The position numbers and the translations under genes were made by a program. The notes under the pieces are model-generated. The model was not told the origin of the DNA. It made no database searches and saw only the letters and a list, made by a program, of their open reading frames with translations. From Azorinus chamasolen (lineage: Eukaryota > Mollusca > Bivalvia > Cardiida > Solecurtidae): DNA of 64,000 nt. Positions 32,584 to 47,500 of this stretch are shown one piece after another. Positions within the stretch are counted from its first letter, which is position 1, and every line of letters begins with the position of its first letter. The stretch lies in NCBI GenBank assembly GCA_963576725.1, contig OY755244.1, forward strand, positions 30,446,006 through 30,510,005, given 5' to 3'.

Positions 32584-35500
32584 CTGCAATAAAAAAAATG
32601 GAACATGGTTTTATATACACAGACATAAATAAGAAATGTAAATCAGACCCTTTTTAATCCTTTACTCCATAGATACTCCTTTTTATGATCTTGCAAACAG
32701 AGCAGACCAAGATCTGATGGCTCAAATAGGAATTGTCTGAATCAGACTCTGCTCTGTTTGCTTATGATATACTATAGATCTGATTCTACAGTTTCTGTCA
32801 TGATAAGTCATTATTTTGTTCATAGTGCCTTTATAAAAATTCATTTAATTCATATGAGGCGCTTAGCCAATGGGGCGGCAGAGGTCACGGCCCCAATATT
32901 TTAGCCAGTGGTGAAGCTTTAAGCCTTCACTACCTGTTGTTTTTCAATGATTGGAACCACAGCTTTAATCTCATGGTGTCACAATTAACATGATAGTTGG
33001 AGATAAGCAGTGATTTAACTAATGACATATTATAAATTATATAATACATTTAATAAATAAGCACTCGTTTTTTCTTATATGTGTTTGATTCAACAATAGT
33101 CATGCTTTATCTGCGGACAATTTTAGTGATTAGCTAGCTGTTTATCTCCTGACATTCAAATACATTTCTTCTCAAGCACATTGCTAGCCAGTCATAATTA
33201 AAAGAAGCTTGTAAAAGGGTGATTTGACCAACTTTTAATGATTTAAGTGTAATATAAATCTAAATATTTTTGGGTTGAAAATGGATTTAAACAGATAAAT
33301 GGAACTCAGACATTCATTTCTTAACGTTACTTCTGAATTGCTCTATCATATTTTATGTTTATCTCAATCATATCCATATCCAAAAAAAGGTTATGTTTTT
33401 GTAGGGTATTCAGAGGGATGATATAGAAATCAAAAAAAAATAAATTAGAAAATAAGAATAGTCTTACTCCCGCCATGTAGGGTAAACTTCTGTCTGTCTT
33501 TCATCTGTCTCAAATGGAGAGCTATTACCATGATATGTATATGTATTATTATTATTTATTTATTTTCAGATAGCAGACTGGTTGTAATGTGTAGCAGCTT
33601 GTTTCTTGAATGGATTTAATTCACATGTATACAATAATGCAGAGCAATTAGGCTGATATAAGTCCATTTGTTTGAATCATATACACCAAAAGTAATGGAG
33701 AACAACCTTATAAGTGGTAGCAGCTGGTTTCCTGAAATGGATTATAATTAATCTTTATACTATAATGTAGAGAGCAACAAAACACTTTTCAGGCTTTTGC
33801 AAACCTAGTAGGCCCAAACCAGACAGCTCATGAAGGAGTCTCATTAGGGTCTGTTCTGTTTGTTTGTGAAATTATAAAAGAATTGACTCTACAGTTTCTA
33901 CTGATACACATAAATTATGCCATGATACAAATTTGGCAAAAACATATGCATGATGTCATTATATCCTACAGTAAAACCTCTCTATAACTGCCACTAACTT
34001 TTGCTAATTAGTTGGTATTTAGGGCAGGTAGCTGCTTAAAGCAAGGTGAAAGTAAAACAGAACGCTCCTATAGGAGTGTTTTGTTTTACTTTCACCTTGT
34101 TTTAAGCAGCCTCCTGCCTTTAACACAAAATACTTGATGTAATTTAGTGGCTGTTATAGAGAGGTTTTACTGTATATGAATATTCTATAGGGAAATGAGT
34201 AACTCTTTGGATTCTAGTTTAAGATTTTGTCCACCCCAGATTATCGACAATGTGTGCATACAGTTTGAATCCGGATCAAATGCCATAAAATATTGGGCCT
34301 GATCAGAAGTCCAAACACTAGACATTCAGACTTGACTTCAGCAATTGTTAAGCTATTATTTTATGTAAAAAATCAGGTGAGATTTGAGATTTGATTTTTA
34401 ATTAGCATACATACCTAGACAACTTCATTTAGTGATTCAATGTTTTATTTCTAAAATTGTTGAAAGCACAGATATGGCATTGTTACAGTGCTACGTTAAT
34501 ATCTTGTTAGTGCAAATTGTTCCTCGTCTTTATAATAATTTAATGATCGACATTACATGATTTTTATTTTTTGTATTACCTTCTATTTCAGTAGCTAAGT
34601 TTGTATTTTACATTTACAAAATTATTGCCGTTTGTATTGTAAGAAATTGTTTATCTTCTTTGCTTTTTGTGACAAAGACTAACAAAGATGACTGATAAAT
34701 TAGAATTGTTTTTATACAAAAACTGATGTCTCCCCCAGCACTTGGACAAAATTTCCCAAAATCATCTAACCGGAAAAGGAATAAATTATGCACTTCTAGG
34801 CATGGTGCTGATCCTATGAAGTTTCATGAAAATACGATAAAAGATTTTTTGGGAAAGCCAGTGGACAACATTTTCCATGTAAAATTTCAAAGTCCCATAA
34901 CTCTGCAGAAAATCATCAAACCGGAACAAGAAAAAGATATGCACAACTAGGCATGATTCTAATCAATCCTATGAAATTTAATGAATATCCAATTAAAGGT
35001 TTTGGAGAAACCCTGCAGACAAAATTTCCATGTAGAAATTTCAAAGTACCATAACTCTGCAGAAAATGGGAGGCAATAACTCCAATATTATTGAAGCCAG
35101 AGTTATGATACTTGTACATAACACTTCCTTTTATCATGCTCATTCCATACATGAAACGTCATGTAGGAGTTACCGTCCAGACAAGAAAGTGTGAATAATT
35201 GACCTTGAATTGTGACCATGACCTTGAACTGTGACCTTGACCTTTGAAGAATGTGCCTAAATTCTGCTGTCTGCACATCCAGTGGAATGGGGGTATAACC
35301 CTTTGCTTGCTATTCACTTCAATATACCTACCTGTAAATAGTGTAGACCCAGATGAGACAGCTCCTGCAGGAATTATCTCGTCAGGGTCTGCACTATTTA
35401 CAAATTGATTGTGCAACCAGTGCACTCCGCAGCAGTGATTGCGTGGCGAAATACTTGTACACAAAGAATTAAGATATATGTAATTATACAACAGGGCATG

Positions 35501-38500
35501 GGTAAAGAAGGAGAAATTTATTTTAAAATTCAGTAAGAGAAGGGTTAATATTCACACATTCATTATCTGTTACATGACTACTTATCAAGAACTTGGTAAC
35601 AACTTCAACGGCTGAAAAATATTTGGTTATCAATGGGTTTATTGAGATATGACAGTACTTACCTATGAATGATCCATCCTCATTGAACTTACTGGGATCC
35701 ACGTCCCCATACTCTGCCATACTGTCCGTTTCACTGCCACCAGGTAGTTTGTCTGGCTCATTGTCAAATGAGTCTGGGCTCCCTGCAGCAAGCGGGTCTG
35801 TCTCACCACTGTAATGTCAAAAATATGTCAATGCATGAAACATTTGTGAACTTAACGACATTCATGGTACCTTTGAAATTGTGCCTTTAATTTATATATA
35901 AGGACTGGACTAGTCCTGTACCCTCTACTCCATAAATATGCCTTTCTGTGATCTTGCAAACAGAGTAGACCCAGATCAGATGACTTCTGTAGGAGCCATC
36001 TGATTTTGGTCTGCTCTGTTTGCTTCTAATATAATATAGATTATAAATAGATAGGATATTCTACAGGTTCAGCAATGGCTAAACATCCTGTGTCAACTGG
36101 CTACTTTAACAATTAATCTAATTAATATTCATGATGTTACTATTTCTTAAATGAATATTCATCAAGTAAAGGGTTAATTTCAAAAAAATACTCAGAGCCT
36201 ATGAAGACAAAACTGTACAAGAAATAACCGTGTGACCTTGACCTTGAACAATTTTAACATGAACCTTGTATAACTGTCATCTCAATGAGATAAACATTTG
36301 ACAAAATTGTAATCCTTTCTGGGTCCATGCTTATAAAACTTTTAGTTGAGTCTGGCATCTCACCTGGATCCACTGTTTGACACTCAGACAATGTTTTTCA
36401 AAAAGAAACTGAAGGAAAACATACTTTAAGAATTATGCTAACAACATTTTTGTAGATGAAAATTACATATGCTGAAATGTTAATGAAAGGTATTATACAG
36501 TACAACAGGCCGAGTCCCGATGAGAGATCTAGTTAACCCTGTCCCAATAGTACATTTGCTTGATACCTATTTTAAGCAAAATGGAACAATATGTAAACTT
36601 TGACCAATCAAGATTCCACCATTCAACTACCATTGGCAACCAATACGTTTGAAACACCTACCAATCAATTCCGAGTAATGAAATTTTCGATATACCAATT
36701 TTCAGCAAAGTCGAACAATATCTAGCCAATCAGAGGACACTTTTAAAAAACAAAAGTAGAATACACATTTTCAAATAATCATCAGTGTTCATACAAAGTT
36801 TCATTAGAATCTGACAATTACTTACAGAAAAACAGACAAGTTCACGGTAGAAGATTATTCTTTCTAACTAGAAAATTGTGTCTGTAAGACACAGCGATGC
36901 ACCTGTTGTGGTGCTTGCCTAGTTGCATGTAAAAGTCCTAAGTCATTTGACCTTAACCTTGGGCTTGTGGGCAGCATAGGCTGGGTGCCCAATGAAAGTA
37001 TGGATGGTGTTTAATGTGTAAATGCAGTTAGTGAGATATAAGACAATGAACAAGAGCTGTCACAGTCAAGTGACAAATGCCCCAAATATTGTACAGTGAC
37101 CTTGACCTCTGATCCATGGACCTGGGAGTTAAACGCGACACATCGTCTTTGTGTGGTGAACATTTGTGCCAGGTTATTTTGAAATCCATTCACAGATAAA
37201 AAAAAAAGTTATAGAAGGGACACGAAATTCGGGATGGACGGACTGATGGAAGGACAGAAGGACTATATGCCCGCCGTTGGTGGCATAAAAAACTGTGACA
37301 ACCAACTACATGTAAAAGCGTGACACATGGACAGACGGACAGGTGCAAAACATAATGACCCGGCCTATCGTCAACTTGGGCACAATAAATACAATAAGAA
37401 ATGGAGTAACCACAATAATTACGTTTCCCCACTTCGTTTTGGGGATGGGGACAGAAGAGAGACATAACAAGAGCCGTGTGCGGCGCCAACGCTCGTCTGA
37501 TTTGGAGCTTGACATTATGAAAAATATAAGGGGCCAAAAACTCCAAAATTATGAAATCAAGAGTTATGGTTCTTATGTAGGGGCCTTCCCCTCAATGAGA
37601 TCTACTAACCTATGAAGTTTCATGTTGATACCTCTTATTTGAATGTTGAATATTCAAAGTGGAATGGCGCATCAATGTTAACCTATTACCTCATAGGCTA
37701 TTTTTAGATACAGCCTCTTTGAATGTATCTACCGAAAAGGAGCATTAACTAGAGAAAAGGAAAATTCTAGAATTTCGTAGCTTGAAACCATTCTGATAAA
37801 TAGAGCATTTGCTCCTATAGGAGCAAATGCTCTATTTAACACAATGGTTTCACAAAGTGACTTCTACAGAGTCGTCAAAAGTCGTCAATTTGAGGGAATG
37901 TGTTAAACTCTAGTCCATTCAGCAAAGAAGGTTTAACTTTGCTAGAGGGATTTCAAACGACAAACAGTGCAAGTCCAGATCAGAGGGTTCCTCCAGAAGC
38001 CCTCTGATCTGGGTCTACACTGTTTGCAAATGTCAGTACATTTATTTCCTGCATTCATATAGGGTTAAATTCATATGCAAGACTTACGATTTAGGATATT
38101 CATTGAAGAGATCTTTGTCACCATTTTCTGGATCAGTGCCTCCGAATTTCTCTCTTTCTTGAACTGGAAAATAAAAGATTTTATAGCAGAGATTTTTGCT
38201 ACTGTTATTTATTCCTTAATCCATGAATATTCATGTATGAAATAATCGCATCATGAATAATTATTAGATTAATTTTCAAAATGGTATAAAAGCACATACA
38301 ACTTTTGCCAAAGCATGAACCCATAAGTACACAGAGCAGAACCTGAACAGATGGCTCTTATATATTGAGCTGTCTTATCTGGGTCTACTGTTTGCAAAGA
38401 TGTCAAAAGTGTCTATGTCTGGAATAAAGGGTTACTTAATTTCTTAATAATGACAAGTGAAAGAAGCACATGGACAAACATGGTGTAACACTTTTATATA

Positions 38501-41500
38501 CATTTCAAATTGCATAAACTAACAAGAGCCGCGTGCAGCGCCAACGCTCGTCTGATTTGGTGCTTGTCCAGCTAAATTAAAAAAATAAATAAATAAAAAG
38601 GGCAATAACTCCAAAATAGTGAAAGCAAGAGTTATTGTTCTTATGTAGGGGCCTTCCCTTCAATGAGATCTACTAACCTATGAAGTTTCATGTTGATACC
38701 TCTTATACTTTTTGAGTAATGAGCTACATTAAAGTTTCTGCACGCCGACGACGACAAGGACTACGGCCAAGTGATCAAAATAGCTCAACTTTTCTTCGAA
38801 ATAGACTTGCTAAAAAGACATATTTACCATTATATTTTTCTCCTCGACTTCTCTTGATGAAACAGACAATTATCAGGAACAAAATTAGCACGGCTATCAG
38901 CACCATCATGGCAATGAACCAGGATGCCTGGGCAATACTCGTCTCATCTTGTATTGCTGGTTCAGCTACAACAAACAAGAACATCAGATTGATTTTCAAA
39001 GCTGTACAGATAAGATATATATACAGATCTATCCACGTTCCTTAATCCTTTCCCTGCTGAATATTCATGTAAAAATAATGACATCATGAATATTAATACA
39101 TGTATGCTGAATTTTTATAATGGCCAAGTCAGAAAGTGTAGAAGCATTCCTACATCATAATGGCCAAGCCAGAAAGTGTAGAATCATTCCTATCTCATAA
39201 TGGCCAAGCCAGAAAGTGTAGAATCATTCCTATATCACAATGGCCAAGCCAGAAAGTGTAGAAGCATTCCTATATCATAATGGCCAAGCCAGAAAGTGTA
39301 GAATCAATCCTATAGCATAAGCAAACAGAGCAGACCCTGATCAAACAGCTCCTACAGGAGCCATCTGATCTGAGTCTATTCTCTTTTATGTGTGAAAATG
39401 CATTTATATGAGGGAAAGGGTTAAGTGTGTAAATGTTATGTTTGTAATGTAAGGTTTATAATGCTATGGTATGTGTGTAATATTATTTATGGTAAGGTAT
39501 GAATGATACTGTGAGAAAGTATTAAAAAAAAGTATCCAGCAGATTTTTTTTTCTTCTCCTACATAATATATTTTGTTGTGTCAGTAAAATCAACCCGACA
39601 AAAGTCAAATCTACCTGACAAATTTCCTCAGCAGGTTATCACATGTATGTTAAATGCATTGAGAACACGAGAACTTTCTTTTCAAGGTATTTCTTTCAAG
39701 TAAAGGGTAAACCATTTCCTTCATGTAAACTCATTTTCATGCATTTGCAAACAGAGTAGACCCAGATCAGACAGTTCCTTAAGAGCTGACTGATCAGGGT
39801 CTGCTCTGTTTGCTAATAGAATTCAATACATGTAGATGTGTTTCTTTACTTGCTAAAATGGATACAATGTCCCACCTTCCATATTTCATTACATCTATTT
39901 TGTCCATGAATATTCAGTTAGTATTAAAAGTTGGAATAAACATAGAACTGAGGAAAAGCATTAAGCTACCACTTGCCATTGGCAAACTGTCTGATTAGGG
40001 AATACCCTGTTGGCTTATAGAATTCTATAAATAGATCTATATAACTTATATAAATACATATTTCTCAAATACTTTATCTATTCTATACAGACTTGTGTTA
40101 TTTGTAACACCTAAAATTTTAAATTTTATGTAGCAGCGTGTAAATTCAGTATAACTATGGTAACAAGAAGGCCAGAATGGCCCTGACATCACTCACCAGG
40201 AGAGGAGAAGATTTTCGAAGTTTTGACTAAATGTTTGGCGGGGCCAATTTTAACCCCAGGGGCATAATTTATACGTTTGTAGAGGACCTGAACATCATGC
40301 TATGTGCCAAATATGAAAGCTGAGAACCTTCCAGTTTCAGAGGATAAGATTTTCAAAGTTTTCACTATTAGATGTTTGTATTGAAAATTAGCTACCCCTG
40401 GGGCGGGGCCAATATTATAGACACCAGGGGCATAATTTATATAACTCTTGTAGAGGACCTGAACATGATGCTATATGCCAAATATGAAAGCAGAGAACCT
40501 TTTAGTTTCAGGAGAAGATTTTCAAAGTTTTCACTATATGTTTCTATTAACAAGAGGGCCAGAATGGCCCTGAAGCGCTCACCAGACAACCAGGAGAAAA
40601 TTTTCAAAGTTTTCACTATGTTTCTATAGAAAACTAGCCGGCCCTGGGGCCGGGCCAATTTTGACCCCAGGGGAATAATTTAGAAAAACTTGTAGGGGAC
40701 CTGAACATGATGCTATGAGCCAAATATGAAAGCTGAGATTAACCTTCCAGTTTCAGAGAAGAAGATTTTCAAAGTTTTCTCAATATGTTTCTATTGAAAA
40801 CTGCCCACCCCTGTGGCAGGGCCAATTTTGACCCCAGGGCCATAATTTATATAACTTTTGTAGAGGACCTGAACATGATGCTCTGTGCTAAATATGAAAG
40901 CTGAGAGTCTTCCAGTTTCAGAGAAGAAGATTTTCAAAGATTTCACTATTTGTTTCTATTGAAAACTGTCCACCCCTGTGGCGGGGCTAATTTTGACCCC
41001 GAGACCATAATTTATATAACTTTTGTAGACGACCTGAACATGATGCTATGTGCTAAATATGAAAGCTGAGAGCCTTCCAGTTTCAGAGAAGAAGATTTTC
41101 AAAGATTTCACTATTTGTTTCTATTGAAAACTGCCCACCCCTGGGGCCGGGCCAATTTTGACCCTGGGGCCATACTTTATATAACTTTTGTAGAGGACCT
41201 GAACATGATGCTATGTGCCAAATATGAAAGCTGAGAACCTTCCAGTTTCAGAGGAAAAGATTTTCAAAGATTTCACTATTTGTTTCTATTGAAAACTGCC
41301 CACCCCTGGGGCGGGGCCAATTTTGACCCCGGGGCCATAATTTATATAACTTTTGTAGAGGACCTGAACATGATGCTATGTGTCAAATATGAAAGCTGAG
41401 AGCCTTCCAGTTTCAGAGAAGAAGATTTTTAAAGATTTCACTATTTGTTTCTATTGAAAACTGCCCACCCCTGGGGCGGGGCCAATTTTGACACTGGGGC

Positions 41501-44500
41501 CATAATTTATATAATTTTGTAGAGGACCTGAACATGATGCCATGTGCCAAATATGAAAGCTGAGAACCTTCCAGTTTCAGACGAGAAGATTTTCAAAGAG
41601 TTCACTATTTGTTTCTATTGAAAACTGCCCACCCCTGGGGCGGGGCCAATTTTGACCCCGGGGCCATAATTTATATAACTTTTGTAGAGGACCTGAACAT
41701 GATGCTATGTGCCAAATATGAAAGCTGAGAGCTTTCCAGATTCAGAGAAGAAGATTTTCAAAGATTTCACTATTTGTTTCTATTGAAAACTGCCCACCCC
41801 TGGGGCGGGGCCAATTTTGACCCCGGGGCCATAAATAATATAACTTTTGTAGAGGACCTGAACATGATGCTATGTGCTAAATATGAAAGCTAAGAACCTT
41901 CCAGTTTCAGAGGAGAAGATTTTCAAAGATTTCACTATTTGTTTCTATTGAAAACTGCCCACCCCTGGGGCCGGGCCAATTTTGACCCCGGGGCCATAAA
42001 TAATATAACTTTTGTAGAGGACCTGAACATGATGCTATGTGCTAAATATGAAAGCTAAGAACCTTCCAGTTTCAGAGGAGAAGATTTTCAAAGATTTCAC
42101 TATTTGTTTCTATTGAAAACTGCCCACCCCTGGGGCGGGGCCAATTTTGACCCCGGGGCCATAATTTATATAACTTTTGTAGAGGACCTGAATATGATTC
42201 TATGTGCCAAAGATGAAAGCTGAGAACTTTCTGGTTTCAGAGGAGAAGATTTTCAAAGTTTTACTATATGTTTCTATTGAAAACCAGGCACCCCTGGGGC
42301 GGGGTCAATTTTGACCCCAGGGGCATAATTTATATAACTTTTGTAGAGGACCTGAATATGATGCTATGTGCCAAAGATGAAAGTTGAGATCCCTGTAGAT
42401 TCAGAGGAGAAGATTTTTAAAGGTTCAAATTGTTGACGACGGACGACGAACGACGGACGACGAACGACGCACGCCGACGGACAATGGGCGATCACAAAAG
42501 CTCACCCTGAGCACTTTGTGCTCTGGTGAGCTAAAAACTGGATACCTCTGGGGCAGGGCCAATTTTGACCCCAGGGGCATAATTTATACAAATTTTGTAG
42601 AGGACCTGAACATGATGCTATGTGCCAAATACGAAAGCTGAGAACCCTCTAGTTTCAGAGAAGAAGATATTCAAAGTTTTACTATAAATTTCTATAGACA
42701 ACAAGGCACCCCTTGGGCTGGGCCAATTTTGACCCCAGGGGCATAATTTATAGAACTTTTGTAGAGGACCTGAACATGATGTTATGTGCCGAATATGAAA
42801 GCTAAGAACCTTCTAGTTTAAGAGGAGAAGATTTTCAATGTTTTCTCTATACGTTTCTATTGAAAACTGGACACCTCTGGAGCAGGCCAATTTTCGCCCC
42901 AGGGGCATAATTTATATAACTTTTGTAGAGGACCTGAATATGATGTGCCAAATATGAAAGCTGAGAACCTTCCAGTTTCAGAGGAGAAGATTTTCAAAGT
43001 TTTACTATATGTTTCTATAGAAAACAAGGCACCCCTGGGGCATAATTTATATAACTTATATAGAGGACCTACAAATGATGCTTTGTACCAAAGGTGAAAG
43101 CTGAGAACCCTGTAGATTCAGAGGAGAAGATTTTTAAAGGTTCAAATTGTTGACACCTGACGCCGATGAACGATGGACATCAGGCATTCGCAAAACCTCA
43201 CTCTGAGCACAAAAGTGCACTGGTGAGCTAAAAATACATATTTAAGCATTACTTAACCCTTACTCCATGAATATTCATGTAAGAAACAATGACATCATGA
43301 ATATTAATTAGATTGATTGTTATAATAGCACATATGGACATTGGAGCTTTTGGCCATGGCAGAAACTGTAGAATCATAAATATATATTCTATCATAAGCA
43401 AACAGAGACCCTGATCAGACGGCTCCTACAGGAGCCATCTGATCTGGGTCTACTGTTTGAAAAGGCGTAGGGTTAAAATAGGTTTAAGGTTGACAACTCA
43501 TGTAGATACCCATTCAATGGTTCTTCTCATTTACCTTCTCCTCTTGTCTCTACTTTCATCATTGTACTTTGTTGCTGTAACTTTCCATCCACGGCTACCA
43601 CACACACTTCATACTCTGTCTTTGGTTCCAGATTGGACACATTTGCCCACGTGTTCACATTCTCTTGTTCCGAGTTCTGCCACTCCATCTCCCCTAAATG
43701 TGCAAAACAAGTGTCAGCGGGCAATTTCAAATTGTGCAGACCGATATCAGTCATTGCAGCTGAACATGGTGTCCAATCAGGGTCGACATGGTTATCAAAT
43801 ATGAGTGGCCTGTTTCAAGTGATAATTAACCCTTTCCTCCATGAATATTTATGTAAGTTATACTGACATCATGAATATTAATTACAATAACTTTTTATAA
43901 CAGCACATAGACACAGAAAACTTTGGCCATGACAGAAACTGTAGACTCACATCTATATTATATCACAAGCAAACAGAGCAGACCCTGATCAGACGGCTCC
44001 TATAGGGTCTACTCTGCTTGCAAATGTGTTGAAAGGCGTATTGATGAAGTAAAGGGGTAATAATGACTATGAATATTAATTAGCTGAATTTTCCGTATGT
44101 TATATGAGCACTAGATATTGTTGCCATGGAACAAATTGTAGAATCAGGTCTACATAATTCCAGAAGCATACAGAGCAGACCATGATCAGACAGCTCCTAC
44201 AGGACATCTGATCTGGGTCTACTATGTTTGCAAAGGCATAATTATGTCTCTATGGAGTACAAGTCCAATATGATATGTAACCTTATGGATGCACTAAATG
44301 TTTGGTCACAAGAACTTAGGATTTTTTTAACCGTTCTCTTGCTGAATTTTAAAACACATTTCTCCTTCTTTACCCATGCCTTGTTGTATAATAACATATA
44401 TCTTCACTGTGTACAAGTATTTCGCTGTGCAATCACTGCTGTGGATTGCACTGGTTGCACAATCAACTTGTAAATAGTGCAGACCCTGATGAGACAGCTC

Positions 44501-47500
44501 CTGCAGGAGCAGTCTCATCTGGGTCTTCACTATTTACAGGTAGGTATATTGATGTGAATAGCAAGCGAAGGGTTAACCTTGGCAAAAACTGAAATCACAT
44601 CTATATAAGCAAACAGAGCAGACTCTGATCAGATGGCTCCTACAGGAGACGTCTGATCTGGATCTACTCTGTTTACATAGGTGTGAAAAAGGCCTTTCTA
44701 TGAGGAAGAGGGTTAAATGAAGTATTTTCAGAATCTTTGTGAATCAATATGTTTTCTTTAGTATGCAGGATATTGCCTTCAGAATGCAATAATATTTTAA
44801 CATGTCTTAGGTTGACAATATCCCCTTGAAGCCTCGCTGACATGTCTCTGTACAGTAGTACCTGTCCTTAGGGACCATTAACTAGACGAGATCTAAATCT
44901 GGGTTTTTAACCCTTTCCCTGTTGAACATTTATGTACGAAATAATGACTTTCGTATATATTTTGGCTGAATTTTTACAATGGCATAATAACACAGGAATT
45001 TTTGGAATGGTAGAAACTGAAGAGTCAGATCTATTATAATTTCATAAGCAAACAGAGAAGATCCTGATCAGATGACTCCTATAGGAGCCATCTGATCTGG
45101 GTTTACTCTGTTTGCAAAGCCATGAAAAGGCATTTATATGAGGGAAAGGGTTAAACAAGTCTAATGAATCCAGGCTGCAGGTTTTTTTGTTGAGCCTGCC
45201 TGCAGCGAGCTCCACATAGTCGCCATAATGTCTGCACATGTTGGGTGTATTTAAGCGCAACTGTATATGAGGGAAAGGGTTAACCTGCAAACAGAGTAGA
45301 CCCAGATCAGACGGCTCCTAGAGGAGCCGTCTGATCAGGGTCTACTCTGTTTTCTAATAGAATTTGATAGATCTATTTCTTTGCTTTCTAAAATGTCTAC
45401 AATGGTCCACCTTGCATATTTCTTTATAACTATTTTGTTAATGAATATTCATTAGGTATTGAAATTTGAAATGAACATAGAACAGGGAAAGGGTTAAGAC
45501 AGGGTCTACACTACTGTGTTGTCTTACCGTATTTTCTGTATTTCACATAATGGTATGACCCTGCAGGAGTGTCGGACTCATCAACAGACCATGTAACATT
45601 GATAAAGTCTTCTCCTACCAGAGCAATGGTCAGTGTTGGCTTCTGCAGGTGACCTGTGGGAGAGAAAATAAATAACTCTAAAGAAGGGCGATAACCTCAA
45701 GCACATGTAAGTAAAAGAAATGCAGGAGTGATCTTCCTTTGAAAATGTTTGCGCAAAAAAGAGGACTTAATTCTTTACTCCATGACACATGAACAAAAGA
45801 CTATTTAGCCATGGCAGAAACTGTAAAATAACATCTATATAAATATAAATATTTAAGCAAACATTCCTGACACCACACCCATCAGACGGCTCCTACAGGA
45901 GCCATATGATCCGAGTCTACTCTGAAAACATGTAGAAAGGCAAAGGGAGCAAAGGTTTAAAAGAGTAATATGTATTTTGAAAGTTACTGTTCAATTGCAC
46001 AATGCAAATTGTAACATCTATCAATCAGATCGATAAGTATTCAAGTAAGAAATAAACAAGAGTGTTTTTGTGAAACACTTATGCCCCCCGACCTTTGACC
46101 CTGAAGGATGACCTTGACCTTTGACCCATGGACCAGGAGTTGAACGAGACACATCGTCTTTGTGTGGTGAACATTTGTGCGTGGTTATTTTGAAATCCAT
46201 TCACAGATAAAAAAAAAGTTACAGAAGGGACGGACGGACAGATGGACAATACGATTACTATATGCCCACTGTGGGGTAGGTCGGGGGTGGGGTGGGGGGG
46301 GGGGGGGGGGGGTTAAATGATTAAATGCCTCACAGGAGTGGTCTGATCTGGGTCTACCAAGTTTGCAAATGCATCTCTATCAGGTATGGGTTAATCTCCT
46401 TATTTCGTTCTACAATTATACATACCACCTTTGTTCGCAGTTTTTGCATCAAAGTTGTACGGATCTCCTCGACCTTTGGATGTTTTAGCCCATACCGTTA
46501 TTCTGTATGCTGTGTCATAACTCAACTCGTCAATATAAGCTCGACTTCGTTCCGAATCATTAAAACTGGCAACATCCACAATGTTTCCAAGACGAAGGCC
46601 ATCAACTGAAGTATAGGCAATACAATATTCAAGTCTAGCACATAAAGACAATTGTAGTCATTTCTCCAAACAGAATTTTCTTAACCTTTACTCCATCAAT
46701 CCAATTTTCTATGCATTTGCAAACAGAAAAGACCCAGATCAAATGGCTCCTATAGGAGCTATTTGATCAGGGTCGACTCTGCTTGCTTATGGAATTATAT
46801 AGATATGATCCTAGTTTTTATCTATGCCAAAAATTCCATTGAAAGTTTTACCTTATAAAGATTAAGTTAATGAATATTCAGATAATAAATAATCATGATG
46901 TAACTATTCTTGCATAAATATTCATAATTGGAGGAGTTAAATCCTGTGATTAGTTGCTGAGAAATTGTGCGGACTAGAAAAACCATCAAGTATGTAATCA
47001 TGCAAATAATCATGAGGATGCAACTTGTGAAAAATCTACAATTTTGTAGTCAACATCTCCTTCTAATGAAAAACAAGAGGGCCACAATGGCCCTGATATC
47101 GCTCACTAGACCAGACCAGAGGGTTATAATTTATAAAACTTTTGTAGAGGACTTGAACATAATGCTATGTGCCAAATATGAAAGCTTAGAACCTTCCAGT
47201 TTCAGGAGAAGATTTTCAAAGTTTTCACTATATATTTTATTGAAAACTGACCACCCCTGGGTCGGGCCAATTTTGACCACAGGGGCATAATTCATATAAC
47301 TTTTGTAGAGGACCTGAACATGATGTAATGTGCCAAATATGAAAGCTGAGAACCTTCCAGTTTCAAAGGAGAAGGTTTTCCAAGTTTTCACTATATGTTT
47401 CTATTGAAAACTGGCCACCCCTGGGGCGGGGCCAATTTTGACCCAAGGGACATAATTTATAAAACAATTTAAAGGACCTGAACATGATGGTATGTGCCAA

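Noticed and set aside
35523..35663. FIGKY as a true variant of the ankyrin motif
   Set aside because: GTAAGTAC right after FIG is a consensus donor, and a matching exon supplying QY lies at 32583. FIGKY would arise only by intron retention.
32516..35663. Second alternative terminal exon encoding QY
   Set aside because: I looked for an acceptor followed by GTCARTA in the last intron. The candidate near 35200 reads QL and lacks a polypyrimidine tract, and the one near 33870 lies in a MITE.
43457..43866. Plus-strand ORFs opposite exon 9
   Set aside because: They are antisense shadows of the FN3-5 exon.
46606..46651. Extending exon 7 to the ATGTGCTAG acceptor (LEYCIAYTSV)
   Set aside because: That start is out of phase with exon 6. 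The ATACTTCAG acceptor joins in frame and gives a normal FN3 length.
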